The notes under the pieces were generated by a model that saw nothing but the letters and a program-made list of their open reading frames with translations, was not told the origin of the DNA and did no database searches. Position numbers and translations under genes: made by a program. Below are positions 53,544 to 61,224 of a stretch of DNA of 64,000 bases, piece after piece. The DNA comes from JAVBPB01 sp031549965. Its GTDB lineage: Bacteria; Bacillota; Clostridia; Lachnospirales; Lachnospiraceae. Every line of letters begins with the position of its first letter. Position 1 is the stretch's first letter. The DNA lies in assembly GCA_031549965.1 (NCBI GenBank), contig JAVBPB010000002.1:1-64000 (forward strand), in the 5' to 3' direction.

Positions 53544-54707
53544 ATGATAATACAATACCTTAAACCCGATGAAAAAAATAGAACAAAAATACTTTGGGAA
53601 GAAGTATTTAATACGGACACAAAACAATTTGTTGAGTACTATTATAAAAATAAGGTAAGGGATAATGAGATATTAGTAATGGAGAAAAATAATACTATTA
53701 TTTCAATGCTACAATTAAATCCTTATACTCTGTCTCTAAATGATAGAATTTTAGATGTTTTCTATTTGGTTGGTGTTGCAACACAAAAAGAAGAGAGAAA
53801 AAAAGGTTACATGAGACTTCTTTTGGAAAAAACACTTAGGGATTTATCTGAAAAGGGACATGCTTTAATTTATTTAATGCCGGCAGATGAAAAAATATAT
53901 ACACCTTTCGATTTTAATTTTATTTATAATCAGGTAAGAATTGATGGAGTGGATATTGATTATAGTAGCGAATCAAATTTTTTTATGAAAAAAGCTACTT
54001 TAGAGGATGCAAATTCTTTAAGTAATTTTGCAAATAAAATTATTAGCATTAAGTATGGGGTCTATATGTGTAGGGATGAGAGGTACTATTTAAATTTAAT
54101 AGAGGAAGCTGTAGCAAGCAATGGAAATGTATACATGTGCTTTAAGGATAATGAATTAGTTGGGATTTTTACTCTCGAAATGGAAGATGAGAATACTGTA
54201 TACATTATAGAGCCTATTTGTCAAATGGAGATTTATAAAACATTTTTAAGTAGTATAATATTAATGAATAAATCAAAAAATTATAACATAAAAATATTAG
54301 GAGCAGATCCTTTGGATTTTAGGAATGTTGAACTAAAGCCAATTATTATGGGAAGGATTTTGAATCTTGAAGTTTTTTTAGATGGAATTTGTTCTAAAGA
54401 TCCACTAGAGCTTTGCATTAGTATTACTGATAAGATAATTCGTGAAAATGATGGAACCTTTGTTTGGTCAATAAATAGAAATTGTAGTACAATATCCAGA
54501 TTGGGAAAAAATGTATTGCAGGCAGCGGAAATTATTAATACGGTGGACCTTGCCATTTCAATAAGAGATCTAACGGCATGGCTAATGGGATACATTTCAG
54601 TTGATGAATTGTACATTAGCAAAAAAATAGCATGTTCAAAAGATATTTTGGATATTTTGAAAAATATTATAACATATAATAAAGTTTTCATAAATGAAAT
54701 AGTATAA
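53544..54707 (+). CDS. GNAT acetyltransferase, Eis-like
   Basis: The 387-residue protein has an N-terminal GNAT domain (about 1-150) with VGVATQKEERKKGYMRLLLEK, the acetyl-CoA binding motif, and IYLMPADEKIYTPFDF, as in Eis-family acetyltransferases. A second GNAT-like and an SCP2-like part follow. Eis-type enzymes modify amines, for example aminoglycosides. The substrate is unknown. It is 11 bases after the DUF2156 gene, so they are probably co-transcribed. The ribosome site AGGTGG is good. Confidence 0.82.
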   Translation: MIIQYLKPDEKNRTKILWEEVFNTDTKQFVEYYYKNKVRDNEILVMEKNNTIISMLQLNPYTLSLNDRILDVFYLVGVATQKEERKKGYMRLLLEKTLRDLSEKGHALIYLMPADEKIYTPFDFNFIYNQVRIDGVDIDYSSESNFFMKKATLEDANSLSNFANKIISIKYGVYMCRDERYYLNLIEEAVASNGNVYMCFKDNELVGIFTLEMEDENTVYIIEPICQMEIYKTFLSSIILMNKSKNYNIKILGADPLDFRNVELKPIIMGRILNLEVFLDGICSKDPLELCISITDKIIRENDGTFVWSINRNCSTISRLGKNVLQAAEIINTVDLAISIRDLTAWLMGYISVDELYISKKIACSKDILDILKNIITYNKVFINEIV

Positions 54708-54711
54708 TGTA

Positions 54712-54740
54712 TTGACAAAATTGGATTTTTTGAATAGACT
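54712..54740 (+). promoter_or_regulatory. promoter of the cysE-cysS operon
   Basis: TTGACA (54712-54717), a 17-base spacer and TAGACT (54735-54740) lie about 168 bases before cysE, which leaves a long untranslated leader. Confidence 0.6.
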
Positions 54741-54848
54741 ATATAATAATTAAATTATTTTATAAAAAAGAGTAATATACCATTAGAATCAGAGAGAGAA
54801 TGTCTGGCAATAGCCTTAAATCATCCTGAACAAAAAACACTGGATAAA

Positions 54849-54880
54849 CTTCGTCTCTTTTATAAAGAGATGGAGTTTTT
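54849..54880 (+). terminator. attenuator in the cysE leader
   Basis: CTTCGTCTCTTT (54849-54860) and AAAGAGATGGAG (54864-54875) form a 12-base stem with a 3-base loop and five T residues, 28 bases before cysE. A terminator inside a leader points to attenuation. It resembles the terminators of T-box leaders, and a TGGA element at 54841-54844 overlaps the region where an antiterminator would form; TGGA would match the UCCA end of tRNA-Cys. The canonical T-box sequence is not present, so the class is open. Confidence 0.65.
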
Positions 54881-54907
54881 GTATTTTATATTGAAGGAGT
54901 TGTAAGT

Positions 54908-55597
54908 ATGGGCATTATTAGTTATATGAGAGAAGAAATCCGTATAATAAAAGAGAGAGATCCGGCAATAAAATCGTCATTAGAAGTATTTCTTTATCCA
55001 AGTTTTAAAGCCATAGTAAGATATAGAATAGCACATAAGCTATATAAAAATGGACATTTTTTCCTTGCAAGATGGTATTCACAAAGAACTGTCAGAAAAA
55101 CCGGCATTGAAATTCATCCGGGTGCAACAATTGGAAAGGGTTTATTTATAGATCATGGTAATGGAGTAGTAATTGGAGAAACTGCAATAGTTGGAGATAA
55201 TGTAACACTTTACCAGGGAGTTACATTAGGAGGAACCGGAAAAGAAACAGGCAAAAGACATCCTACTATAGGAGATAATGTAATGATTAGTGCTGGTGCC
55301 AAGATCTTAGGTTCATTTACCATTGGTGAAAATTCTAAAATTGGAGCAGGTTCAGTTGTATTGGCAGAAGTTCCACCTAATTCTACAGTTGTGGGAGTTC
55401 CAGGAAGAGTAGTAAAAAGAGATAATATTAAACTTCCAAGACTTGAACTTGATCAAGTTCATTTACCAGATCCAGTACTTCAAGACATATCTTTATTAAA
55501 AGAAGAAAATAAACAGTTAAAACTAAAAATAGAAGAACTAATAAATAAAATAGAGGGAGAAACCAATGAATCAAGCAAAGCCAATAAAGTTGTATAA
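54908..55597 (+). CDS. cysE: serine O-acetyltransferase
   Basis: CysE makes O-acetylserine, the precursor of cysteine. The 229-residue protein has a short N-terminal helical domain and a left-handed beta helix (about 65-170) with IHPGATIGKGLFIDHGNGVVIGE (catalytic Asp-His), VTLYQGVTLGGTG and GAGSVV, and a coiled tail. GAAGGAG precedes the start. Its end overlaps cysS by 32 bases, an arrangement common in Firmicutes. Confidence 0.95.
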   Translation: MGIISYMREEIRIIKERDPAIKSSLEVFLYPSFKAIVRYRIAHKLYKNGHFFLARWYSQRTVRKTGIEIHPGATIGKGLFIDHGNGVVIGETAIVGDNVTLYQGVTLGGTGKETGKRHPTIGDNVMISAGAKILGSFTIGENSKIGAGSVVLAEVPPNSTVVGVPGRVVKRDNIKLPRLELDQVHLPDPVLQDISLLKEENKQLKLKIEELINKIEGETNESSKANKVV

Positions 55598-56981
55598 TAC
55601 ATTAAGTAAAAGCAAAGAAGAATTTGTTACTGTTGAGGAAGGTAAGGTTCGCATGTACGTATGCGGACCTACTGTATACAATTATATTCATATAGGAAAT
55701 GCCAGACCTATGATAGTTTTTGACACAGTAAGAAGATATTTAGAATACAAGGGATATGATGTAAACTATGTATCAAACTTTACAGATGTTGATGATAAGA
55801 TTATTAAAAAAGCCAACGAAGAAGGGGTATCAGCCAGTGAAATATCCGAACGTTTCATCATAGAAGCTAAAAAAGATATGGAAGATCTTAACATATTACC
55901 TGCTACAACTCATCCAAAAGCCACAGAAGAAATTGAAGGCATGATTGAAATGATAAAGGACTTAATAGAAAAAGGCTATGCCTATGAAAAAGGTGGCACA
56001 GCCTATTTTAGGACAAGATTCTTTAATGAATATGGAAAACTTTCTAAGAAAAACCTAGAGGAACTTGAAGCCGGAATAAGAATTGCAGTAAGTGAAGAAA
56101 AAGAAGACTCCATGGACTTCGTATTATGGAAGCCAAAGAAAGAAGGAGAACCATACTGGGAATCCCCTTGGTCAAAAGGTCGCCCAGGCTGGCACATAGA
56201 ATGTTCAGTAATGGCAAAAAAATACTTAGGCAGTAAAATAGATATCCACGCAGGAGGAGAAGACTTAGTATTCCCTCACCATGAAAATGAAATTGCCCAA
56301 AGTGAGGCAGCTAACGGAGAAGAATTTGCAAAATATTGGCTTCACAACGCCTTTTTAAACATAGACAACAAAAAAATGTCCAAATCAGAAGGCAACTTCT
56401 TCACAGTAAGAGAAATAAGTGAAAAATATCCATTGCAAGTATTAAGATTTTTCATGCTAAGTGCCCACTACAGAAGTCCAATAAACTTTAGCAAAGAATT
56501 GATGGAATCATCAAAAAATGCTTTGGACAGAATTCTAACAGCAATAAATCATTTAGAAGAACTAACAAAAATCACCGAAGAAAAGCCACTTGTCGAAGAT
56601 GAGTTAAAATTGCAAGAAGAATTTAAAAATTATATAAACAAATTTGAGGATTCAATGGATGATGATTTTAACACTGCTGATGCAATTTCAGTAATTTTTG
56701 AAATGGTAAAGGTATCCAACACAAAATTAAACAAGGAATCATCAAAAACTTTAATAGAAGAAACTTATAACAATATATCTACACTATGCAACCTCTTGGG
56801 AATCATTACAAAAAAGAAGGAAGAACTACTGGATAAAGAAATAGAAGACCTAATTGAACAAAGGCAGCAGGCAAGAAAAAACAAAGATTTTAATCAAGCC
56901 GACCAAATAAGAAACTTACTTTTAGAAAAAGGAATAATAATAGAAGACACCAGAGAAGGCATAAGATGGAAGAGAGCATAA
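55566..56981 (+). CDS. cysS: cysteinyl-tRNA synthetase
   Basis: CysRS charges tRNA-Cys. The 471-residue protein has the class I motifs: CGPTVYN with the zinc Cys, IHIGNARP (HIGH), WHIECSVM (zinc), PHHENEIAQSEA and KMSKSEGNF. The C-terminal helical part ends in the usual DxREGxRWK-like phrase. It overlaps cysE and mrnC (16 bases), so the three are translationally coupled. Confidence 0.97.
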   Translation: MNQAKPIKLYNTLSKSKEEFVTVEEGKVRMYVCGPTVYNYIHIGNARPMIVFDTVRRYLEYKGYDVNYVSNFTDVDDKIIKKANEEGVSASEISERFIIEAKKDMEDLNILPATTHPKATEEIEGMIEMIKDLIEKGYAYEKGGTAYFRTRFFNEYGKLSKKNLEELEAGIRIAVSEEKEDSMDFVLWKPKKEGEPYWESPWSKGRPGWHIECSVMAKKYLGSKIDIHAGGEDLVFPHHENEIAQSEAANGEEFAKYWLHNAFLNIDNKKMSKSEGNFFTVREISEKYPLQVLRFFMLSAHYRSPINFSKELMESSKNALDRILTAINHLEELTKITEEKPLVEDELKLQEEFKNYINKFEDSMDDDFNTADAISVIFEMVKVSNTKLNKESSKTLIEETYNNISTLCNLLGIITKKKEELLDKEIEDLIEQRQQARKNKDFNQADQIRNLLLEKGIIIEDTREGIRWKRA

Positions 56982-57400
56982 AATTAAAATCATTTATAAA
57001 TAAAAATTTTAATCTAATAGATCATGATATAAAGACCTACTCACCATTAACCCTTGCCTATATAGGTGACGGCGTTTTCGAGCTAATAATAAGAACCATA
57101 ATAATCTCAAACGGAAACGCCCCAGTAAATAAACTTCACAAAAAAGCAAGTACCTTAGTAAAAGCCTCCTCCCAAGCCCAATTAATAAACGCACTATTAG
57201 AAGAACTAACCGAGGAAGAACTAAACATATACAAGCGGGGCAGAAATGCAAAATCCCAAACCATAGCCAAAAATGCAACGGTAATAGACTACAGAATGGC
57301 AACCGGTTTAGAAGCACTAATAGGCTACCTATATCTACAAGACAAAATCGACAGAATTTCCTACTTAATAAAATTAGGTCTGGAAAAAACAAATCTTTAA
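56966..57400 (+). CDS. mrnC: Mini-ribonuclease III
   Basis: Mini-III trims 23S rRNA precursor ends. The 144-residue protein has only the RNase III catalytic fold: LAYIGDGVFEL with the catalytic Asp, then KRGRNAKS and a late EALIGYLYL with catalytic Glu, with no double-stranded RNA-binding domain. It overlaps cysS and is followed by rlmB, the usual Firmicute order. Confidence 0.93.
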   Translation: MEESIKLKSFINKNFNLIDHDIKTYSPLTLAYIGDGVFELIIRTIIISNGNAPVNKLHKKASTLVKASSQAQLINALLEELTEEELNIYKRGRNAKSQTIAKNATVIDYRMATGLEALIGYLYLQDKIDRISYLIKLGLEKTNL

Positions 57401-57497
57401 AAATAGGAAACAGAACTAAATCATTAGACAAACAAGCTTACCAATAAACTTTACTAATATTCTACACAGCCTAAAGGCAAGCAAATAAGGAGAAAAA

Positions 57498-58238
57498 ATG
57501 AGATACGAAGAACTAACCATAGAAGGCCGAAACGCCATAATAGAAGCATTTCGTGCAAAAAAAACCATAGACAAGCTTTTCATTTTAGACGGCTGTCAAG
57601 ACGGCCCAATTAAAACAATTACAAGAGAAGCCAAAAAACAGGACACAATTATAAACTATGTATCAAAAGAAAGACTTGATCAAATGTCCCAAACAGGGAA
57701 GCATCAAGGTGTAATTGCCTATGCGGCAGCCTATGAATATGCAGAAGTAGAAGACATCTTAGAAATTGCTAGAGAAAAAGGAGAGCCTCCATTTCTTATA
57801 ATGTTAGATAATATAGAAGACCCACATAATTTAGGTGCAATAATACGTACAGCTAATTTAGCGGGAGTCCATGGAATAATTATTCCTAAACGCAGAGCAG
57901 TAGGTTTAACTGCAACTGTTGCCAAAACATCTGCTGGGGCAATTAATTACACTCCTGTTGCCAAAGTTACTAATTTAGCTGTAACAATTGAAGAACTAAA
58001 AGAAAAAGGCTTATGGTTTGTATGTGCTGATATGCAGGGTGAATCAATGTATAAATTGGATTTAAAGGGAGCAATTTGCTTAGTAATTGGAAGCGAAGGA
58101 GAGGGCGTAAGTCGCTTAGTTAAGGAAAAATGTGATTTTTTAGCTTCAATCCCTATGAAAGGTGATATTGACTCTCTAAATGCATCTGTGGCAACAGGTG
58201 TACTTGCTTATGAAATAGTAAGACAAAGACTTGGTTGA
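57498..58238 (+). CDS. rlmB: 23S rRNA (guanosine2251-2'-O)-methyltransferase
   Basis: The 246-residue SpoU-family enzyme has an N-terminal L30e-like RNA-binding domain (about 1-85, starting EGRNAIIEAF) and a knotted methyltransferase domain with DNIEDPHNLGAIIRTA, LVIGSEGEG and SLNASVATGVLAYE. It should methylate G2251 in the P loop. AAGGAG precedes the start. It lies 98 bases after mrnC. Confidence 0.95.
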   Translation: MRYEELTIEGRNAIIEAFRAKKTIDKLFILDGCQDGPIKTITREAKKQDTIINYVSKERLDQMSQTGKHQGVIAYAAAYEYAEVEDILEIAREKGEPPFLIMLDNIEDPHNLGAIIRTANLAGVHGIIIPKRRAVGLTATVAKTSAGAINYTPVAKVTNLAVTIEELKEKGLWFVCADMQGESMYKLDLKGAICLVIGSEGEGVSRLVKEKCDFLASIPMKGDIDSLNASVATGVLAYEIVRQRLG

Positions 58239-58277
58239 GCAGCATGGAGCGAATAAAAATAAATAATAGGTGATTAT

Positions 58278-58901
58278 ATGCTTAATTATGAAAAATACAA
58301 GGACTTTACAGATGAACAGTTGATAAATATTATAAACTCTGGTGACAAAGAAGCTTTGGATTTCCTTTTGGATAAATATAAAAATTTAGTAAGAAAAAAT
58401 GCTAGGGCATTGTTTCTTATTGGTGGAGACAATGACGATTTAATTCAAGAAGGTATGATAGGGCTTTATAAGGCAATAAGGGACTTTAATTTAAATAGGG
58501 AAAATACTTTTTTTGGCTTTGCAAATCTTTGTATCTCAAGACAAATATATAGTGCCATAAAAGCTTCTCGTAGGAAGAAACATGCACCTTTGAATACCTA
58601 TATATCCCTTTATAGCCCTGCATTTTCAGATTATGATAAAGAGGTCTCTTTGGTAGATGTGATTTATTCAAATACTGAACAAAATCCAGAGGAAATGCTT
58701 ATTGATAAAGAGAACGTAAATAGTATAGAGCTAGAGCTTGGTAAAAAGCTAAGTGAGCTGGAAAAAAAAGTTCTTGATTTATATCTGAAGGGAATTGGGT
58801 ATACTCAAATTGCAGAAATATTAAAAAAAGAGCCTAAATCAATTGACAATGCTTTGCAAAGAATAAAATCAAAACTTAATTTTGTGTTAAAGGCACTATG
58901 A
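58278..58901 (+). CDS. sigH: RNA polymerase sigma factor SigH
   Basis: SigH (Spo0H) is the sigma factor of early sporulation and the transition state. The 207-residue protein has region 2 (FLLDKYKNLVRKNARALF, DDLIQEGMIGLYKAIRDF, FGFANLCISRQI) and region 4 (LSELEKKVLDLYLKGIGYTQIAEIL, then KSIDNALQRIKSKL). The position after cysS-mrnC-rlmB is the conserved location of sigH. It suggests a spore-forming or formerly spore-forming lineage. No gene is seen from 58902 to the tRNA promoter. Confidence 0.94.
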   Translation: MLNYEKYKDFTDEQLINIINSGDKEALDFLLDKYKNLVRKNARALFLIGGDNDDLIQEGMIGLYKAIRDFNLNRENTFFGFANLCISRQIYSAIKASRRKKHAPLNTYISLYSPAFSDYDKEVSLVDVIYSNTEQNPEEMLIDKENVNSIELELGKKLSELEKKVLDLYLKGIGYTQIAEILKKEPKSIDNALQRIKSKLNFVLKAL

Positions 58902-59021
58902 TTTATGCAAATATAAATATTTAATCCATTCAAAATAACTGATTGTAATTAAGTTTCAATTTATAAGTATATAAAAGCTATTATTAATATAAGACCTAAA
59001 AATTATATATTTAAATTTGTC

Positions 59022-59051
59022 TTGACAGATTTAAAGAAAAAATGTTATCAT
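59022..59051 (+). promoter_or_regulatory. promoter of the tRNA-Thr pair
   Basis: TTGACA (59022-59027) and TTATCA or TATCAT (59045-59051) with a 17-18 base spacer lie just before the degenerate tRNA-like gene. Confidence 0.6.
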
Positions 59052-59064
59052 GTTAAAGTACATT

Positions 59065-59139
59065 GTTGCTATGGCTCGGTCGGTAGAGCTTCACCTTGGT
59101 AAGGTTGATTCTACAGGTGTCTGAGTATGTGTAGCAATT
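59065..59139 (+). pseudogene. degenerate tRNA-Thr-like sequence
   Basis: A tRNA layout is recognisable: acceptor GTTGCTA with TAGCAAT, D arm GGCTCGGTCGGTAGAGC, and the same anticodon loop TTGGTAA (GGT, Thr) as the intact copy. The anticodon stem TCACC/GGTTG has a mismatch, and the T arm lacks the GGTTCGA consensus and does not pair. I read it as a decayed tRNA-Thr copy that is still transcribed from a good promoter. Confidence 0.6.
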
Positions 59140-59171
59140 TATACTTTGTGAAATTTTGAAACACTGCATTT

Positions 59172-59244
59172 GCTGATGTAACTCAGGCGGTAGAGTACCA
59201 CCTTGGTAAGGTGGAAGCCACGGGTTCGAGTCCCGTCATCAGCT
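59172..59244 (+). tRNA. tRNA-Thr (anticodon GGT)
   Basis: Acceptor GCTGATG pairs with CATCAGC; the anticodon stem CCACC/GGTGG holds loop TTGGTAA; the T arm is CGGGTTCGAGTCCCG; the discriminator is T. CCA is not encoded. Confidence 0.95.
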
Positions 59245-59290
59245 TTAAAATACCCATTTAATTACTATTAAAGAGAACAGAAAAGTTTTT

Positions 59291-59389
59291 TATAACCTAA
59301 AGTCCGCTTAAAGTTACAGAATACAAGTCTAAGTTATGATAGTTCACTTATACTTGTATTCTGTAACTTTAAGCGGATTTTAGGTTATA
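59291..59389. repeat. 99-bp near-perfect palindrome (MITE-like) after tRNA-Thr
   Basis: Arms of 38 bases (59291-59328 and 59352-59389) match except for one base, around a 23-base loop; both ends read TATAACCTAAA. This is much longer than a terminator and lies next to a tRNA gene and before a probably acquired ATPase gene. A miniature inverted-repeat element is the best guess. Confidence 0.7.
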
Positions 59390-59422
59390 GTAATTTTAAC
59401 ATCTGCACTAATTCCGGTGATT

Positions 59423-59560
59423 CTACTGTATTAGAAAATGTCTAATATCAATAAGTTCAGGCTCCCCGATTTCACTTTCAGCAGTTTGTGCAAAATGCTT
59501 ACGTCTAAACAATGCTGTGAATGGTAATTTTTGATATAATATAATATTTGCATGGTTATA
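59423..59560 (-). pseudogene. possible 3' remnant of a decayed gene
   Basis: On the reverse strand about 47 codons are open up to a stop at 59423-59425, with balanced composition unlike shadow frames (for example FTALFRRKHFAQTAESEIGE). There is no start or ribosome site, and the frame is cut at its 5' end near the ATPase promoter. It looks like the tail of a gene broken by insertion of the neighbouring DNA. No family recognised. Confidence 0.3.
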
Positions 59561-59601
59561 ATCGCAAAATCATTGACATTTATTTTATTTTGCGATATTA
59601 T
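59561..59601 (+). promoter_or_regulatory. promoter embraced by a 10-bp inverted repeat
   Basis: TTGACA (59573-59578), a 17-base spacer and TATTAT (59596-59601) form the ATPase promoter. ATCGCAAAAT (59561-59570) and ATTTTGCGAT (59587-59596) are perfect inverted arms that flank and overlap it, as expected for a repressor operator. Confidence 0.6.
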
Positions 59602-59623
59602 TTACATAAAGTAGGTGATTAAA

Positions 59624-60895
59624 TTGATTATACGACCAAAATATCTGAGTTTGATTACACCGTATATTGACACTCCATTTGTTAAGATATTGACTGGTGT
59701 TCGCCGTTCCGGGAAGTCAACCATTATGAAAATGATTGCACACGAACTGTACAAACGTGGAGTTTCGGAAAGTAGAATTATCTTTTACAATTTTGATTCT
59801 TTGGAACACGAAGATATTAAGACTGCCAAATTGCTATATGACAAAGTAAAGTGCAGTTTAACAAGAGATTGTAAAACATATCTGTTCTTTGACGAAATTC
59901 AAGAGGTAAAGGATTGGGAAAAAGCAGTCAATTCTTTTATGACTGATTTTGATACTGATATTTATGTTACTGGCTCAAATTCTCATATGATGTCAAGTGA
60001 GATTTCAACTTACCTCACTGGGAGATATATACAATTTCGTGTTTTTCCGCTCTCATTTCAGGAATATTTAATGTTTCGTAATAAATGGTTGGAAAAAGAT
60101 CCACAAGCGTTAGATGGTTTTGATTATAGTTTAAGTGATTTTTCTGCACTGGCACATAGTTTTAGAAACACAGAGCTTGTGCAATATTTGCGTTTTGGTG
60201 GTTTTCCGGCTATTCATTTGCAGAAGTATTCGCCTGACGAAGCTTATACAATTGTTAAGGACATTTATAACTCCACAATTTTTACTGATATTGTCAAACG
60301 AAATCAAATTCGTAAGATAGATCAATTGGAACGAATAGTAAAATTTGCGTTTGACAATATTGGGCGAACCTTTTCAGCCACATCAATCAGTAAATATTTA
60401 AAGAGCGAGCAACGTTCTATCGATAATGAAACTGTTTATAACTATTTAAGCAAGCTGGAAAGTGCGTTTATTCTACACCGTGTTTCTCGTTACGATTTGC
60501 AAGGTAAGGAACTTTTGAAAACACAGGAAAAATTCTATGTATGTGACCCTGCAATGCGTTACAGTGTTTTAGGTTACTCCTCTGACAGTGTGGCGGCTAT
60601 GCTTGAGAATGTGGTATATTTAGAACTTTTGCGTCGTGGCTATGAAGTCAATATTGGGCAATTTGCTGGTGGTGAGATTGATTTTGTTGCAACTAAGCAG
60701 GAGAATAAACTTTATGTGCAGATTACCGAGAAAATTGTAAACGAAAATACAGAAAAGCGTGAATACGGAAGGCTACTTGATATTAGGGATAACTATCCTA
60801 AATATGTGCTTCGAACAGATGAATTTGTGGGAGGAAATTACGAGGGTATAAAGACGATGCATATTGCGGATTTTTTGTTGTCAGACGAGTATTAA
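59624..60895 (+). CDS. AAA ATPase with DUF4143 (COG1373 type)
   Basis: The 423-residue protein has Walker A GVRRSGKST near residue 28, Walker B YLFFDEIQEV, the sensor TGSNSHMMSSEISTYLTGRY, an HTH-like middle part, and a C-terminal DUF4143 domain with the nuclease-like EIDFV signature (GGEIDFVATKQ). Its role is unknown; family members are frequent in accessory DNA of anaerobes. I start at TTG 59624, after AGGTGA; GTG 59615 is an alternative. It uses more CGT/CGC and G/C-ending codons than its neighbours, which with the flanking palindrome and remnant suggests transfer. Confidence 0.85.
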   Translation: MIIRPKYLSLITPYIDTPFVKILTGVRRSGKSTIMKMIAHELYKRGVSESRIIFYNFDSLEHEDIKTAKLLYDKVKCSLTRDCKTYLFFDEIQEVKDWEKAVNSFMTDFDTDIYVTGSNSHMMSSEISTYLTGRYIQFRVFPLSFQEYLMFRNKWLEKDPQALDGFDYSLSDFSALAHSFRNTELVQYLRFGGFPAIHLQKYSPDEAYTIVKDIYNSTIFTDIVKRNQIRKIDQLERIVKFAFDNIGRTFSATSISKYLKSEQRSIDNETVYNYLSKLESAFILHRVSRYDLQGKELLKTQEKFYVCDPAMRYSVLGYSSDSVAAMLENVVYLELLRRGYEVNIGQFAGGEIDFVATKQENKLYVQITEKIVNENTEKREYGRLLDIRDNYPKYVLRTDEFVGGNYEGIKTMHIADFLLSDEY

Positions 60896-60972
60896 AAACC
60901 GTCTCTATACTGGACGTTGGATAACCAACTGACGCCAGTGAGTGTCTTTGATTATTAACTACATCGATATTA

Positions 60973-61010
60973 AAGAGGGTGCTTGAAATTACAAGTACCC
61001 TCTTGTTGTT
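60973..61010 (+). terminator. terminator after the ATPase gene
   Basis: AAGAGGGTGCTTG and CAAGTACCCTCTT form a 13-base stem with one G-U pair, followed by a T-rich tract. A second hairpin (ACTGG...CCAGT, about 60914-60944) precedes it. Nothing else is seen in 60896-61124. Confidence 0.7.
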
Positions 61011-61124
61011 ATCATAAAAATTTAGGATATCTGAATTGAAAAAGTAAATGCTACCCCCAACAATCATAAAGAATAATTTACTTTTTCTAATTAATAGTTT
61101 TAAGAATAAATAAAAAAATATATA

Positions 61125-61154
61125 TTGACAAAACTAATATAGTTCTGATATACT
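61125..61154 (+). promoter_or_regulatory. promoter of the iron-siderophore uptake operon
   Basis: TTGACA (61125-61130) and TATACT (61149-61154) with an 18-base spacer. Confidence 0.65.
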
Positions 61155-61162
61155 CATAAATA

Positions 61163-61178
61163 GTTAGCAAATGCTAAC
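61163..61178. promoter_or_regulatory. DtxR-like operator at the iron-uptake promoter
   Basis: GTTAGCAAATGCTAAC is a palindrome with 6-base arms and a 4-base centre, lying just after the -10 box, over the expected transcript start. The GTTAGC/GCTAAC halves resemble DtxR/IdeR-type sites (TTAGGTTAGCCTAACC) more than Fur boxes. Iron-dependent repression is the natural reading. Confidence 0.65.
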
Positions 61179-61224
61179 CAAAAATACTATAAAAACAATA
61201 ATCAAATTAAGAGAGGACTTTAAT

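Noticed and set aside
54741..54907. Canonical T-box riboswitch
   Set aside because: The conserved T-box core and a full stem I are not visible; only the terminator and a TGGA element fit, so I report an attenuator.
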